64,000 nt of DNA from Oerskovia merdavium (GTDB taxonomy: Bacteria > Actinomycetota > Actinomycetes > Actinomycetales > Cellulomonadaceae). The stretch lies in contig NZ_JACSQF010000012.1 in the NCBI RefSeq assembly GCF_014836755.1, forward strand, positions 87,753 to 151,752, read 5' to 3'. The notes below the pieces were generated by a model. The model searched no databases. It had not been told where the DNA came from and saw only the letters and a program-made list of their open reading frames with translations. Positions 29,273 through 37,174 of this stretch are shown one piece after another (position 1 is the first letter of the stretch; every line of letters begins with the position of its first letter). A program made the translations under genes and the position numbers.

Positions 29273-30340
29273 TCACAGCCGCCCCTCCCCCGCCTGCGCG
29301 GCCGTGAGGTAGCAGTACCAGCCGGGGGTCCGGGCGCCGTCGGGCTGGAACGTGATCTTGTTGACGACCCCGTTCCGGTTCGTGATGGCCGACCACACGA
29401 GCGGGCCCCGCGCCGCGTGCGCGAGGAGCTGCTCGACCGCGCCGCGCGACGTGTCGGCGTTGAGGAACACGTCGTGGCCCGCGACCTGGGCGTCGATGAG
29501 CTTGCGGCCACCGTAGGTCGCGCGGTCGCCGATGCTCGTGGCCGACGTGGTGTCGCGCCACTGCGTGAGCCACGCGACGAGCTCGCTCTCGGTGAGCCGT
29601 GCGGTCGGCACCGCGGGCGGTGCGGCCGGGCGCGCCACCGCGGGCGCCGGCCGGGCCGTGCGCACACGCCCGGCGGGCGAGCCGTTCCCCGCAGCCAGGT
29701 CGCGCTCGGCGGCCGTGAACCCCGCGAACGTGTCGCGGGCCACGGCCGGCGCGGCGCCGTCGGCGACCCCGGTGCGCAGGCGGGCCATGCTCGCCGACGC
29801 GGCCCCGTACGCGGCCCCTGCCGAGACGCCCTCGTAGGTCAGCGACCGCTCGCGGGCGACACCGATCGACTCTCCGACCTCGATCGCGTCCTGGTTGGCC
29901 CCCATGTAGAGGAACGTCCAGCCGAACACGGTCTCGCGCTCGGTCACGAGCGCCTTGATCGCGGCGTGCGTGTACTCCTTCGAGGCGTTCTCGTGGCCGT
30001 CGGTCATGATCCCGACGATCACGGTCGCAGGCCGCTGGTCCTCGGGCAGCTGCGCGATCCGCACGCTCGTCGAGTGGACGAGGCGCGCGATCGAGTCGAG
30101 CAGAGCCGTCGTGCCACGGGGCTGGAGGTCGAGCGACGGGACGGTGGCGACGTCCCGGTCGGCGTAGACCTCCTCGTACTCGCTGTCGAACTGCGCGAGC
30201 GTCACGGTGCAGCGCCCCGTGACACCGCGCTGCTCGAGCATGAACTCGTCGAAGCCCGCGATCGTCGCGGCCTTGATCGACTGCATGGAGCCCGACCGGT
30301 CGAGGAGCATCGACAGGTGGGTGGAGGTGGCGTCGGCCAT
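29273..30340 (-). CDS. VWA-domain protein
   Basis: 355 residues. The von Willebrand A fold begins at the N-terminus with an intact metal site DRSGS at 14-18; TDGHEN follows later. Pro/Ala-rich linker near 240-265. The C-terminal 90 residues form another small domain, TFQPDGARTPGWYCYLTAAQ. No signal peptide, so cytoplasmic. Such proteins often act with AAA+ or stress-response partners; none is adjacent. It sits 56 bases after the next gene in the same direction. Confidence 0.75.
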   Translation of the reverse strand: MADATSTHLSMLLDRSGSMQSIKAATIAGFDEFMLEQRGVTGRCTVTLAQFDSEYEEVYADRDVATVPSLDLQPRGTTALLDSIARLVHSTSVRIAQLPEDQRPATVIVGIMTDGHENASKEYTHAAIKALVTERETVFGWTFLYMGANQDAIEVGESIGVARERSLTYEGVSAGAAYGAASASMARLRTGVADGAAPAVARDTFAGFTAAERDLAAGNGSPAGRVRTARPAPAVARPAAPPAVPTARLTESELVAWLTQWRDTTSATSIGDRATYGGRKLIDAQVAGHDVFLNADTSRGAVEQLLAHAARGPLVWSAITNRNGVVNKITFQPDGARTPGWYCYLTAAQAGEGRL

Positions 30341-30396
30341 GGGGTACTCCTCGGGTCGTGGGGCGGTGCGGCTGATGGTGCGCGGGAGGGAGCGGA

Positions 30397-30795
30397 TCAG
30401 GTGCGGCGGCGGAAGCGGAGCGGCGTGGTCGCCTCGGGAGCGGCACTCACGTGCTTGCCCTGCTCGACGTCGTAGCGCGCCCTGGTCACTCCTTCTGCGG
30501 TCACGCGGTCGTCGGGTCCGCGGTAGGAGCCGAGCGCCGCGGTGCGGGCGACGCGGGGCGGGACGGTGTTGGGCGCGACTCCCGCGTCCGCTGCGACCGA
30601 GCGGAGCGAGTGGCCGGCGAGCAGGGCCTGAGCCATCGCCTCGTCGAGCGCGGCGTCGAGCTGGACGCGCGCCTCGGCGAGAGCCGCGACGGCCTCCTCG
30701 GGAGCGAGTCCGGCCGCGGCCTCGAGGGCGGCGCGGGCCGAGGCCAGGCTCGGCAGCCCGTCGGTGCGGTGCGGTGCGTTCTTGTCGGAGGCCAT
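30397..30795 (-). CDS. Small putative HTH regulator
   Basis: 132 residues from the ATG at 30795. Helical, with a helix-turn-helix-like stretch HSLRSVAADAGVAPNTVPPRV near 63-84. TGCA-rich repeats just before the start suggest autoregulation or control by a sibling factor. It precedes the VWA gene on the same strand and may be co-transcribed with it. Confidence 0.6.
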   Translation of the reverse strand: MASDKNAPHRTDGLPSLASARAALEAAAGLAPEEAVAALAEARVQLDAALDEAMAQALLAGHSLRSVAADAGVAPNTVPPRVARTAALGSYRGPDDRVTAEGVTRARYDVEQGKHVSAAPEATTPLRFRRRT

Positions 30796-30807
30796 GACAC
30801 GAACGTA

Positions 30808-30840
30808 GTGCACCAAGTGCACATGTGCAATAGATGCACA
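30808..30840. promoter_or_regulatory. GTGCAC repeat cluster before the HTH gene
   Basis: GTGCAC occurs twice (30808-30813, 30817-30822), followed by ATGTGCA and TGCACA by 30840, all within 33 bases and just upstream of the start at 30795. The dense palindromic half-sites look like an operator. Confidence 0.45.
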
Positions 30841-30899
30841 CAGGCAGTTTCTGCACGCCGAGAACACGTCGCCGCGCCTGCAGGGTGCGACTACCCAGA

Positions 30900-30953
30900 G
30901 GGGTGTTTTCTGCGCAGCCACCACAATTGTGGTGGCTACACAGAAAACACCCC
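30900..30953. repeat. 54-bp near-perfect palindrome, element P1
   Basis: Outer arms GGGGTGTTTTCTG (30900-30912) and CAGAAAACACCCC (30941-30953) are perfectly complementary. The 22-base core at 30916-30937, centred on CCACCACAATTGTGGTGG, is a perfect palindrome. Only a 3-base step on each side fails to match. It lies in the 350-bp gap between the HTH gene (minus) and the chitinase (plus). A related element is at 35373-35424. Confidence 0.9.
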
Positions 30954-31145
30954 CGCCCCCAGACACCCGAGCGCGTCCGGTCCGCACCCCTGCTCCCGGA
31001 CCGGGACGCTCAGCCCAGCCACGCCACGCCACGCCACGCCACGACCGGCCCCTCACCTACGTAGTACCCCCTACGTGCGTTGACCATCGGACAAATCCCC
31101 CGCCAGGCTCGCAGTCGTCCCCTGTCATCGACGAGAGGTACGAAC
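30954..31145. other. Rest of the 30796-31145 intergenic region
   Basis: Contains a CCACG pentamer repeated about five times (31019-31042), then a short TACGTA/TACGT pair around 31063-31076 and TTGACC near 31080, a possible -35 for the chitinase gene. No further gene is seen. Confidence 0.4.
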
Positions 31146-32120
31146 ATGCGCACCGCGCACACGATCCGACGGCCAGCGACGACGCTGGCCCTGCTCGCCC
31201 TGCTCCTCACGACGGCCCTCGCGGCGCTGTCGGTCACCGCCACGGTCCTCGCCCCCCGCGCCTCCGCGGCCGAGCCCTGCGCCGCACCGTGGAGCGCGTC
31301 CGCGGTCTACACGGGCGGCGCGGTCGTCTCGACCGGCGGCCACAACTGGAAGGCGGGCTGGTGGACGCAGGGCGAGACGCCCGGCACCACGGGCCAGTGG
31401 GGCGTCTGGCGCGACCAGGGCACGTGCGGCGGCTCGACCGGCGGCGGCACGGGAGAGACCGGCGGCACCACGGGTGGTGACAACGGCGGCGGCAACCAGA
31501 CCGGCTTCGTCGTGACCGAGGCCCAGTTCAACCAGATGTTCCCCAACCGGAACCCGTTCTACACCTACCAGGGCCTGGTCAACGCCCTGAGCGCGTACCC
31601 GCAGTTCGCCACGTCGGGCGGCACCGAGGTCGCCAAGCGCGAGGCTGCGGCCTTCCTCGCCAACGTGAACCACGAGACGGGCGCCCTGGTCTACGTCAAG
31701 GAGATCAACACCGCGAACTACCCGCACTACTGCGACCCGAGCCAGTCCTACGGCTGCCCCGCGGGCCAGTCCGCGTACTACGGCAAGGGCCCCATCCAGC
31801 TCTCGTGGAACTACAACTACAAGGCCGCCGGTGACGCCCTGGGCATCGACCTGCTGAACAACCCGTACCTGGTCGAGACCGACCCGGCCGTGGCCTGGAA
31901 GACCGGCCTCTGGTACTGGAACACGCAGTCGGGCCCCGGCACCATGTCGGGCCACCAGGCCATCGTCAACGGCGCGGGCTTCGGCGAGACGATCCGCTCG
32001 ATCAACGGCACGCTCGAGTGCAACGGCGGCAACCCCGCGCAGGTGCAGAGCCGCATCGCGGCGTTCCAGCGCTTCGCGCAGATCCTCGGCACGACCACGG
32101 GGTCCAACCTCACCTGCTGA
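31146..32120 (+). CDS. Secreted GH19 chitinase with CBM5/12
   Basis: 324 residues. Signal peptide 1-41 (cleavage around ASA-AEP), CBM5/12 chitin-binding module 46-98 (PWSASAVYTGGAVV ... WKAGWWTQGE), Gly/Thr linker to about 118, then a GH19 catalytic domain. The likely acid Glu is in NVNHETG near 175, a second Glu is in KEINTANYPHYC, and YYGKGPIQLSWN is the family signature. It cleaves chitin outside the cell. The ATG at 31146 follows GACGAGAGG. A shorter paralogue lies at 33876-34529. Confidence 0.93.
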   Translation: MRTAHTIRRPATTLALLALLLTTALAALSVTATVLAPRASAAEPCAAPWSASAVYTGGAVVSTGGHNWKAGWWTQGETPGTTGQWGVWRDQGTCGGSTGGGTGETGGTTGGDNGGGNQTGFVVTEAQFNQMFPNRNPFYTYQGLVNALSAYPQFATSGGTEVAKREAAAFLANVNHETGALVYVKEINTANYPHYCDPSQSYGCPAGQSAYYGKGPIQLSWNYNYKAAGDALGIDLLNNPYLVETDPAVAWKTGLWYWNTQSGPGTMSGHQAIVNGAGFGETIRSINGTLECNGGNPAQVQSRIAAFQRFAQILGTTTGSNLTC

Positions 32121-32137
32121 GCCCCCCCGCCCAGCTG

Positions 32138-32186
32138 CCCGACGGCGGAGCCCACCTTCCGCAGGAAGGCGGGCTCCGGCGTCGGG
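32138..32186. terminator. Strong hairpin after chitinase gene
   Basis: CCCGACGGCGGAGCCC pairs with GGGCTCCGgCGTCGGG, with an inner CCTTCC/GGAAGG stem and GCA loop. It has no T run but is placed between converging genes, as expected of a high-GC bidirectional terminator. Confidence 0.65.
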
Positions 32187-32202
32187 CGCGGGGACGAGCG
32201 CC

Positions 32203-32664
32203 TCAGCGCCTCACCGCGAACGTCGCGAGCGAGAGCGCGAGGACGTCCTCCGCGACCGCCGCGGGCCAGTCCGGGCCCTTCCCGACCCACGCGGCCCGCC
32301 ACGCCGCCCCGCCCCAGGTCCCGGCCGCGCCTCCCGCCGCCCCCAGGAGCACGGGCAGGAGCACACCGGCCTCGGCTCGGCGGGCGAGCACGAGGGCCCC
32401 GATCGCACCGGAGGTCATGCGGATCGCGGGCCCTGGCGGTTCGAGGCGCGACCCGGCGCCCGGCAGCTTGTCGCCCAGGACCTCACCGACGATCCCGAGC
32501 CCCGCGACCACCTTGGCCACGGTGATCCCTCGACCGGTCGCCGACGAGGTGAGCAGGGCGGGCGCGACGCCCAGCGAGGCGCGGCTGCCGGCCGCGGTGC
32601 CGATCGCCAGGGAGCGCACGAGGAGGTCGACCGGGAAGCGGGAGATACCGCGCTCAGGATGCAT
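32203..32664 (-). CDS. Small membrane protein, DUF4126-like
   Basis: 153 residues from the ATG at 32664. Several hydrophobic Ala/Gly-rich segments (GITVAKVVAGLGIVGEVLGDKLP, TSGAIGALVLARRA, GVLLPVLLGAAGGAAG) give a three- or four-pass membrane protein; the GEVLGDKLP loop resembles DUF4126/DUF4260-type small membrane proteins. Function unknown. It converges on the chitinase gene and diverges from 32736. Confidence 0.6.
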   Translation of the reverse strand: MHPERGISRFPVDLLVRSLAIGTAAGSRASLGVAPALLTSSATGRGITVAKVVAGLGIVGEVLGDKLPGAGSRLEPPGPAIRMTSGAIGALVLARRAEAGVLLPVLLGAAGGAAGTWGGAAWRAAWVGKGPDWPAAVAEDVLALSLATFAVRR

Positions 32665-32735
32665 GTCTCCCACGATCCGGGCGGGCAGCTCGACCGGCAA
32701 CCGCAAGGGCCATCTGCGTCCGTTACCCTCGCGGG

Positions 32736-33785
32736 ATGCCGATGACGTCACGCCGAGAACCTGCCGTCCTCGCCGCCGGGCTCCTCACGTCGGTCCTGTG
32801 GGTCGGGAGCGCGCTGCTGAGCCGCTCGGCGGACGCACCGTTCGAGGGGCAGACGGTCCTCGCGGGGCTGCTCGCCGGCGCGGTGGTCGTCGCGGTGACC
32901 TATCTCGCGACGCGACGCCTTCCTCGCGGCACCGGCACGTGGGCCCTGCTCCTCGGGACCTGGTTCGGGGTCGTCGTGGGCGGGGCCGCGGGCGCGGTCG
33001 CCGACGTCGTCGCGGACGTCACGTTCCCCTCCCCCGACAACCCCGCGTTCCTCCTGCTCACGGCGTCGTTCGACGGCAGCTCGTGGGGGCTGAGCGCGGG
33101 GTGGCTCGTCGGGCTCGTCGTCGTCGGCACACTGAGCCTGACGAGCCGGCGCGACGCGTCCGCGCTCCCGGCCACGCGACGCGCGCGCAAGCCGTTGCGA
33201 GCCCGTACGTACCCGACGGCGCTCGTCGCGGGCGGCGTGGGGGCGCTCGTCTGGGCGGGCGTCGGCGCCGCGGGGTCGTGGCTCGTGTGGCACCGCAGCG
33301 CTCGCGGCCCGGTCGACCTGCTGGCCGAGGTTACCTCGGGCGCGATGGCCTGGCGCTTCACGACGGGCAGGCCCGTGGTCGAGCCGCTCGAGATGGGTCT
33401 GGGGGTGCTCGTGGGGCTCGTCGTCGCAGGGGGCACGTGGCTCGCGACCCGGCGGCTGCCTCCGCGTGCGAGCCGCTGGAGCCTGGTGCTCGCGGTCTGG
33501 TTCGTCGCGATCGCGGGGGGCGCGGGGGCCCCCCCCGCGACTCGTTCGGTCATGGCCTTCGCGGTGGGCGAGCTGCGCTCGACGACGGTCAACCTGGCAC
33601 TGTCCTCGGTCCAGGCGAGCCTCTTCTGGCCGCTCGTCCTCGGCTGGTCAGCAGGGCTCCTCGCGGCTCTCGTCTACCGCGCGACGGGCGGAGAGCCGGC
33701 CGCGGACGCGGGCAGCACCACACCGGACGACCTCTCCCGGAGCGCTCTGCACACCGATGCCGAGGAGCCCGTGACCGTCCCCTAG
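32736..33785 (+). CDS. Multi-pass membrane protein, unknown
   Basis: 349 residues with about eight hydrophobic segments arranged as two similar halves: VAVTYLATRRLPRGTGTWALLLG matches GGTWLATRRLPPRASRWSLVLA, so it arose by internal duplication. No transporter or enzyme motif is visible. A GC-rich stretch near 33515-33540 (GGGGGCCCCCCCC) stays in frame. The start may be the ATG at 32736 or 32742. Confidence 0.65.
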   Translation: MPMTSRREPAVLAAGLLTSVLWVGSALLSRSADAPFEGQTVLAGLLAGAVVVAVTYLATRRLPRGTGTWALLLGTWFGVVVGGAAGAVADVVADVTFPSPDNPAFLLLTASFDGSSWGLSAGWLVGLVVVGTLSLTSRRDASALPATRRARKPLRARTYPTALVAGGVGALVWAGVGAAGSWLVWHRSARGPVDLLAEVTSGAMAWRFTTGRPVVEPLEMGLGVLVGLVVAGGTWLATRRLPPRASRWSLVLAVWFVAIAGGAGAPPATRSVMAFAVGELRSTTVNLALSSVQASLFWPLVLGWSAGLLAALVYRATGGEPAADAGSTTPDDLSRSALHTDAEEPVTVP

Positions 33786-33875
33786 GGTGACCGCTGAACG
33801 CCGACCGGCCGTCGACCGCTCGTCGTCGAGCCTCGACCCAGCGGCCCGTCGGGACCGGTGACGAGAGGGTGGCTC

Positions 33876-34529
33876 ATGGCTGAGACAGGTTCGACGAGCG
33901 GCATCGCGACGGGCTTCGTGGTGACCGAGGCGCAGTTCGAGGAGATGTTCCCGGACCGCAACCCGTTCTACACCTACGAGGGTCTGGTCGCGGCGACCGC
34001 GGCGTACCCGGAGTTCGCGACGTCGGGCGGGCCGGTGATCGCAGCGCGCGAGGCTGCGGCGTTCCTCGCGAACGTGAGCCACGAGAGCACGGGGCTGCTG
34101 CACGTGAGCGAGCTCGACACGGCCGTGTACTCGCACTACTGCGACCTGTCGCAGCCGTACGGCTGCCCCGCGGGACAGGACGCGTACTACGGCAAGGGCC
34201 CCATCCAGCTCTCGTGGAACTTCAACTACAAGGCGGCAGGTGACGCCCTGGGCATCGACCTGCTGAACGACCCGTTCCTGGTCGAGACCGACGCGACCGT
34301 GGCCTGGAAGACGGCCCTCTGGTACTGGAACACGCAGCGGGGCCAGGGCACCATGACGTGCCACGAGGCGATCGTCGGTGACCACGGCTTCCGCGAGACG
34401 ATCCGGGCGATCAACGGACCGCTCGAGTGCGAGGGCGGCAACCCGCGCCAGGTCGCGAACCGGGTCGCGCTGTTCCGCCGCTTCGCGGAGCTCCTGGGCA
34501 CCACGACGGGCGAGAACCTGACCTGCTGA
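33876..34529 (+). CDS. GH19 chitinase-like protein without signal peptide or CBM
   Basis: 217 residues covering only the GH19 domain, closely similar to the catalytic domain at 31146-32120 across its length (GFVVTEAQF...MFP.RNPFYTY..., YYGKGPIQLSWNFNYKAAGDALGIDLLN). The catalytic Glu is kept (VSHESTG) and so is the second (SELDTAVYSHYC). It starts MAETGSTSGIATGF with no hydrophobic leader, so it is not Sec-exported; a longer start at 33858 adds no signal. It may be an intracellular or lysis-type chitinase/muramidase, or a relic of the duplication. ATG with GAGAGG upstream. Confidence 0.88.
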   Translation: MAETGSTSGIATGFVVTEAQFEEMFPDRNPFYTYEGLVAATAAYPEFATSGGPVIAAREAAAFLANVSHESTGLLHVSELDTAVYSHYCDLSQPYGCPAGQDAYYGKGPIQLSWNFNYKAAGDALGIDLLNDPFLVETDATVAWKTALWYWNTQRGQGTMTCHEAIVGDHGFRETIRAINGPLECEGGNPRQVANRVALFRRFAELLGTTTGENLTC

Positions 34530-34538
34530 GGTCCGTCG

Positions 34539-34570
34539 CCCGACGGCGGGGCTCACCCTCCGCCGTCGGG
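34539..34570. terminator. Hairpin after the second GH19 gene
   Basis: CCCGACGGCGG pairs perfectly with CCGCCGTCGGG across a 10-base loop. Placed between converging genes. Shares its CCCGACGGCG half with the hairpins at 32138 and 44858. Confidence 0.7.
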
Positions 34571-34660
34571 TGCGGCGAGGCTCGGCTCAGCGCGGGCAGG
34601 TGCGGAGCGGGCTGGGCTCGGCCGCGGGGATGCGCGGCGGCGGTGCCTGCCCGCCAGCAG

Positions 34661-35308
34661 TCAGTCGGGGAGGACGACGAGGGGGAGGTGCTCGTGCACG
34701 GGTGGCCCGAGCACCTGTTCGGCGTCGTGCGCCCACCGTTCGAGGGCCCCGGGGCGGTCGCGCTCGGCGTCGAGCCACGCGATCGTGCGGAGGTGGACGT
34801 CCACGTCGTTGCCGGTCCAGGTTCCTGCGTCGCGACGCAGCTGGTCGGCGAGCTCGTGGGCGATCCACGTCGGGAAGTCGTCGGGGACCACGACGAGGAG
34901 GTCCAGGTCGTCGGCCGCGGTGCCGTCGCCGCGAGCGGCGGACCCGACGACCGCGACGCCGACCGACCGACGGAGACCGTCGTCCCGGACGACCTCATGA
35001 AGCAGCTCGTCGATGCGTCGGCGCAGCTCGCACCAGGGGTGCAGCGCGTCGAAGAGCGCCTCGATCCCGGGCCAGCACAGGTGGTCACGGTTGACCCGGT
35101 AGTAGTTCGTCGACCCGACGGCCCGCCGCTGGACGATCCCTTGCCGCTCGAGCCGCGCGAGGGCGCGGCGGACGCCTTCCAACGATCCGGTGTGCGCGAC
35201 GCGATGCACCTGCCCACCCGTGAGCTCGCCCTGACGGTTCCAGAGCGCACGCAGGACCGGCCCTTCGAGCCCGGGCACGACCGCCGAGACGGGACTGCTC
35301 CAGTCCAT
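34661..35308 (-). CDS. Winged-helix plus nucleotidyltransferase-fold protein
   Basis: 215 residues from the ATG at 35308 (GAGGGGAAG upstream). Residues 1-65 look like a winged helix (ELTGGQVHRVAHTGSLEGVRRALARLERQGIV). Residues 105-170 carry a minimal nucleotidyltransferase core: VVGSAARGDGTAADDLDLLVV, the GS...D.D pattern of MNT/antitoxin-type proteins. A role in regulation or as an antitoxin-like transferase is possible; no HEPN partner is adjacent. Confidence 0.7.
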   Translation of the reverse strand: MDWSSPVSAVVPGLEGPVLRALWNRQGELTGGQVHRVAHTGSLEGVRRALARLERQGIVQRRAVGSTNYYRVNRDHLCWPGIEALFDALHPWCELRRRIDELLHEVVRDDGLRRSVGVAVVGSAARGDGTAADDLDLLVVVPDDFPTWIAHELADQLRRDAGTWTGNDVDVHLRTIAWLDAERDRPGALERWAHDAEQVLGPPVHEHLPLVVLPD

Positions 35309-35372
35309 CCGCTTCCCCTCGTGTGTCGCTGATCCGCGGGGCCCGGCCACCCTCACGGGCCTCCGGGGGCGG

Positions 35373-35424
35373 GTGTGTTTTATCTATAGCCACCACAATT
35401 GTTGGGGCTACGGAAAGAACACAC
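35373..35424. repeat. Palindromic element P2, related to P1
   Basis: The core at 35388-35409 matches the P1 core (CCACCACAATTGT) except for two bases on one side. Outer arms GTGTGTT (35373-35379) and AACACAC (35418-35424) pair at equal distance from the core. It lies about 80 bases before the start of the winged-helix gene, on the same side as P1 relative to its minus-strand gene. Confidence 0.8.
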
Positions 35425-35740
35425 TCTCCCCTCCCCCCGGTTCGGCTTCGCCGCCCACCGTCCGCCGACCGCTCCCACGCGCAGGCGCAACGCCTCCAGG
35501 CGATGCCCCTGTCTCGACGGCCGACCGAATGCCACGAGTCGGAGCGCCCCCTGGTCCGAATGCCTCACGGACAGGATGGCGGCTCAGGACGGCACGCGGA
35601 GCGAAGGCCAGGGATCTGTGGACAACACGCTCACGACAGGCAGTCGGCGACCTGAGCTGCCGATCTCAGACCGCGGAACCACGGACCCGCGCTGCGCACA
35701 GGCGAGGGTGGCTCAGGCGGCGAAGGGGACGGGGCGACCC

Positions 35741-35823
35741 GGCGCAGCGGGGCAGCGGGGCAGCGGGGCAGCGGGGCAGCGGGCGCAGCGGGCGCAGCGG
35801 GCGCAGCGGGCGCAGCGGCAGCC
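35741..35823. repeat. Tandem GCAGCGGG / GCAGCGGGC array
   Basis: About four 8-base GCAGCGGG units followed by about four 9-base GCAGCGGGC units. The change of period inside one array suggests growth by slippage; copy number may vary between strains. Confidence 0.9.
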
Positions 35824-35895
35824 TCAGGGCAAGGGTCGAGGCCACGACGAACGTGACCTCGACCTCGCACTTCCCGAAGGCCCGGATACCGGGTC

Positions 35896-35980
35896 GGGCG
35901 GGTCTTCCTCAGAGGCACCGTGCGCGGGAACGCGGTTGCCGGACCGGCACGCGGAGGGCGTATCACCGGTCGCTCGTGAC
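35896..35980 (-). ncRNA. Possible structured RNA, copy B of the dispersed repeat
   Basis: Matches copy A (28098-28184) over about 85 bases, with the same GGTC/GACC closing pair, GACCGG stem, GGCAACC and GGTGC. Lies just past the LacI stop with no gene within 500 bases downstream on its strand, so it would be an orphan RNA or a DNA repeat. Confidence 0.38.
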
Positions 35981-36047
35981 CGGTGCCCACCCTGCCAGAC
36001 AGGACACACAAGGACAAATCACCCGGCACCCCGACCTCGGAACTCGC

Positions 36048-37172
36048 CTAGGCCGAGTCCCGCACCACGAGCGACGTCGGCAGCGTGATCGCCGCAGGCT
36101 CCTGGCCCTCGACGACCTCGAGCAGCAGCCGCACCATCTCGGCGCTGATGCGCTCGAACGGCTGTCGCATGGTCGTCAGCGCCGGGTGGAGCGAAGCCGC
36201 GACCCCGGAGTCGTCGAACCCGCCCACGGCCACGTCCCCCGGGACGCTCCGCCCCGAGGCCTGGAGCGCGACGAGCGCCCCCGCAGCCATGAGGTCGGAC
36301 GCCACGAAGACCGCGTCGAGGTCGGGGCGCCGTTCGAGCAGCTCGGCCATCGCGAGCCGACCCCGCTCGCGCGAGTAGTCGCCGTGCGCGACGAGCGACT
36401 CGTCGAACCGGTCGCCCAGCGCGTCGCGGTACCCGTCGAGCCGCAGCGTCCCACCGGGGGTGTCGAGCGGCCCGGTGATCGTCGCGATCCGAGTGCGCCC
36501 CGAGTCGATCAGGTGCTGCGTCATGGTGCGCGCCCCGGCGCGGTCGTCCGCCGCCACGTACCCGACGCGCCCCTCGTACCCGAGCGGCACACCGCAGGCG
36601 ACCGTCGGGACCTTCTGCTTGAGCAGCTCGGCCAGCATCGGGTTGCCCTGGTGCGAGCTGATGAGCAGGACGCCGTCGACGTGCCCCGCCGCGACGTACC
36701 CGCCGATGCGGCGACGCTCCTCGGGAGTTCCCGCGACCATGAGCAGCAGCGGCATCTCGCGCTTCGCGAGCTCCTCGGCCGCGCCACGCAGCAGGATCGA
36801 GAAGTTGGGGTCCTCGAACAGCAGGTGCTGCGGCTCGGTGAGCAGGAACGCGATCGAGTTCGACCGCCCCGTCACGAGGCTGCGCGCGTGCTGGTTCGCG
36901 GCGTACCCCGTGGTGCGGATCGCCTCGTTGACCGCCGCGAGCGCGTCGGGAGAGACCCAGTGCCCGCCGTTGATCACGCGCGACACGGTGCCGCGCGAGA
37001 CGCCCGCGACCTCGGCGACGTCGCGGATCGTGGGGCGACGCTTCGCCCCGTTGCCCGACGGCGCCGCTCGCCTCTCGCGTGCAGGCTGCGGGCCGTCCTC
37101 GCGCACGGCGTCGACGGGCTGGGGTACGACGTCGTTCCCGGACTGCTCCACGACACGTGAGTCTAGGGACAT
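36048..37172 (-). CDS. LacI-family regulator of the galactan locus
   Basis: 374 residues. HTH near 47-69 (TIRDVAEVAGVSRGTVSRVI), hinge, then a periplasmic-binding-like sugar-sensing domain (NSIAFLLTE ... VAVGGFDDSGVAASLHP). The first 45 residues are an unusual Pro/Arg-rich extension; a start nearer the HTH is possible. It sits two bases from the permease stop, so it is the last gene of the importer operon. Likely represses the divergent GH42/importer promoter and releases it on galacto-oligosaccharides. Confidence 0.85.
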   Translation of the reverse strand: MSLDSRVVEQSGNDVVPQPVDAVREDGPQPARERRAAPSGNGAKRRPTIRDVAEVAGVSRGTVSRVINGGHWVSPDALAAVNEAIRTTGYAANQHARSLVTGRSNSIAFLLTEPQHLLFEDPNFSILLRGAAEELAKREMPLLLMVAGTPEERRRIGGYVAAGHVDGVLLISSHQGNPMLAELLKQKVPTVACGVPLGYEGRVGYVAADDRAGARTMTQHLIDSGRTRIATITGPLDTPGGTLRLDGYRDALGDRFDESLVAHGDYSRERGRLAMAELLERRPDLDAVFVASDLMAAGALVALQASGRSVPGDVAVGGFDDSGVAASLHPALTTMRQPFERISAEMVRLLLEVVEGQEPAAITLPTSLVVRDSA

Positions 37173-37174
37173 CC

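Larger units (their letters stand above)
35425..36047. other. Long intergenic region with tandem and dispersed repeats
   Basis: About 620 bases between P2 and the LacI stop. It holds a tandem array (35741-35823) and repeat copy B (35896-35980). The remaining sequence is C/G-rich; open frames are low-complexity and overlap each other, and I see no convincing gene. Confidence 0.55.

Noticed and set aside
30900..30953. Palindrome P1 as a simple rho-independent terminator
   Set aside because: The T/A tracts are inside the arms, not a T run after a stem, and it lies between divergent genes rather than at gene ends.
35741..35823. CRISPR-like array
   Set aside because: Units are 8-9 bases with no spacers; it is a simple tandem repeat.
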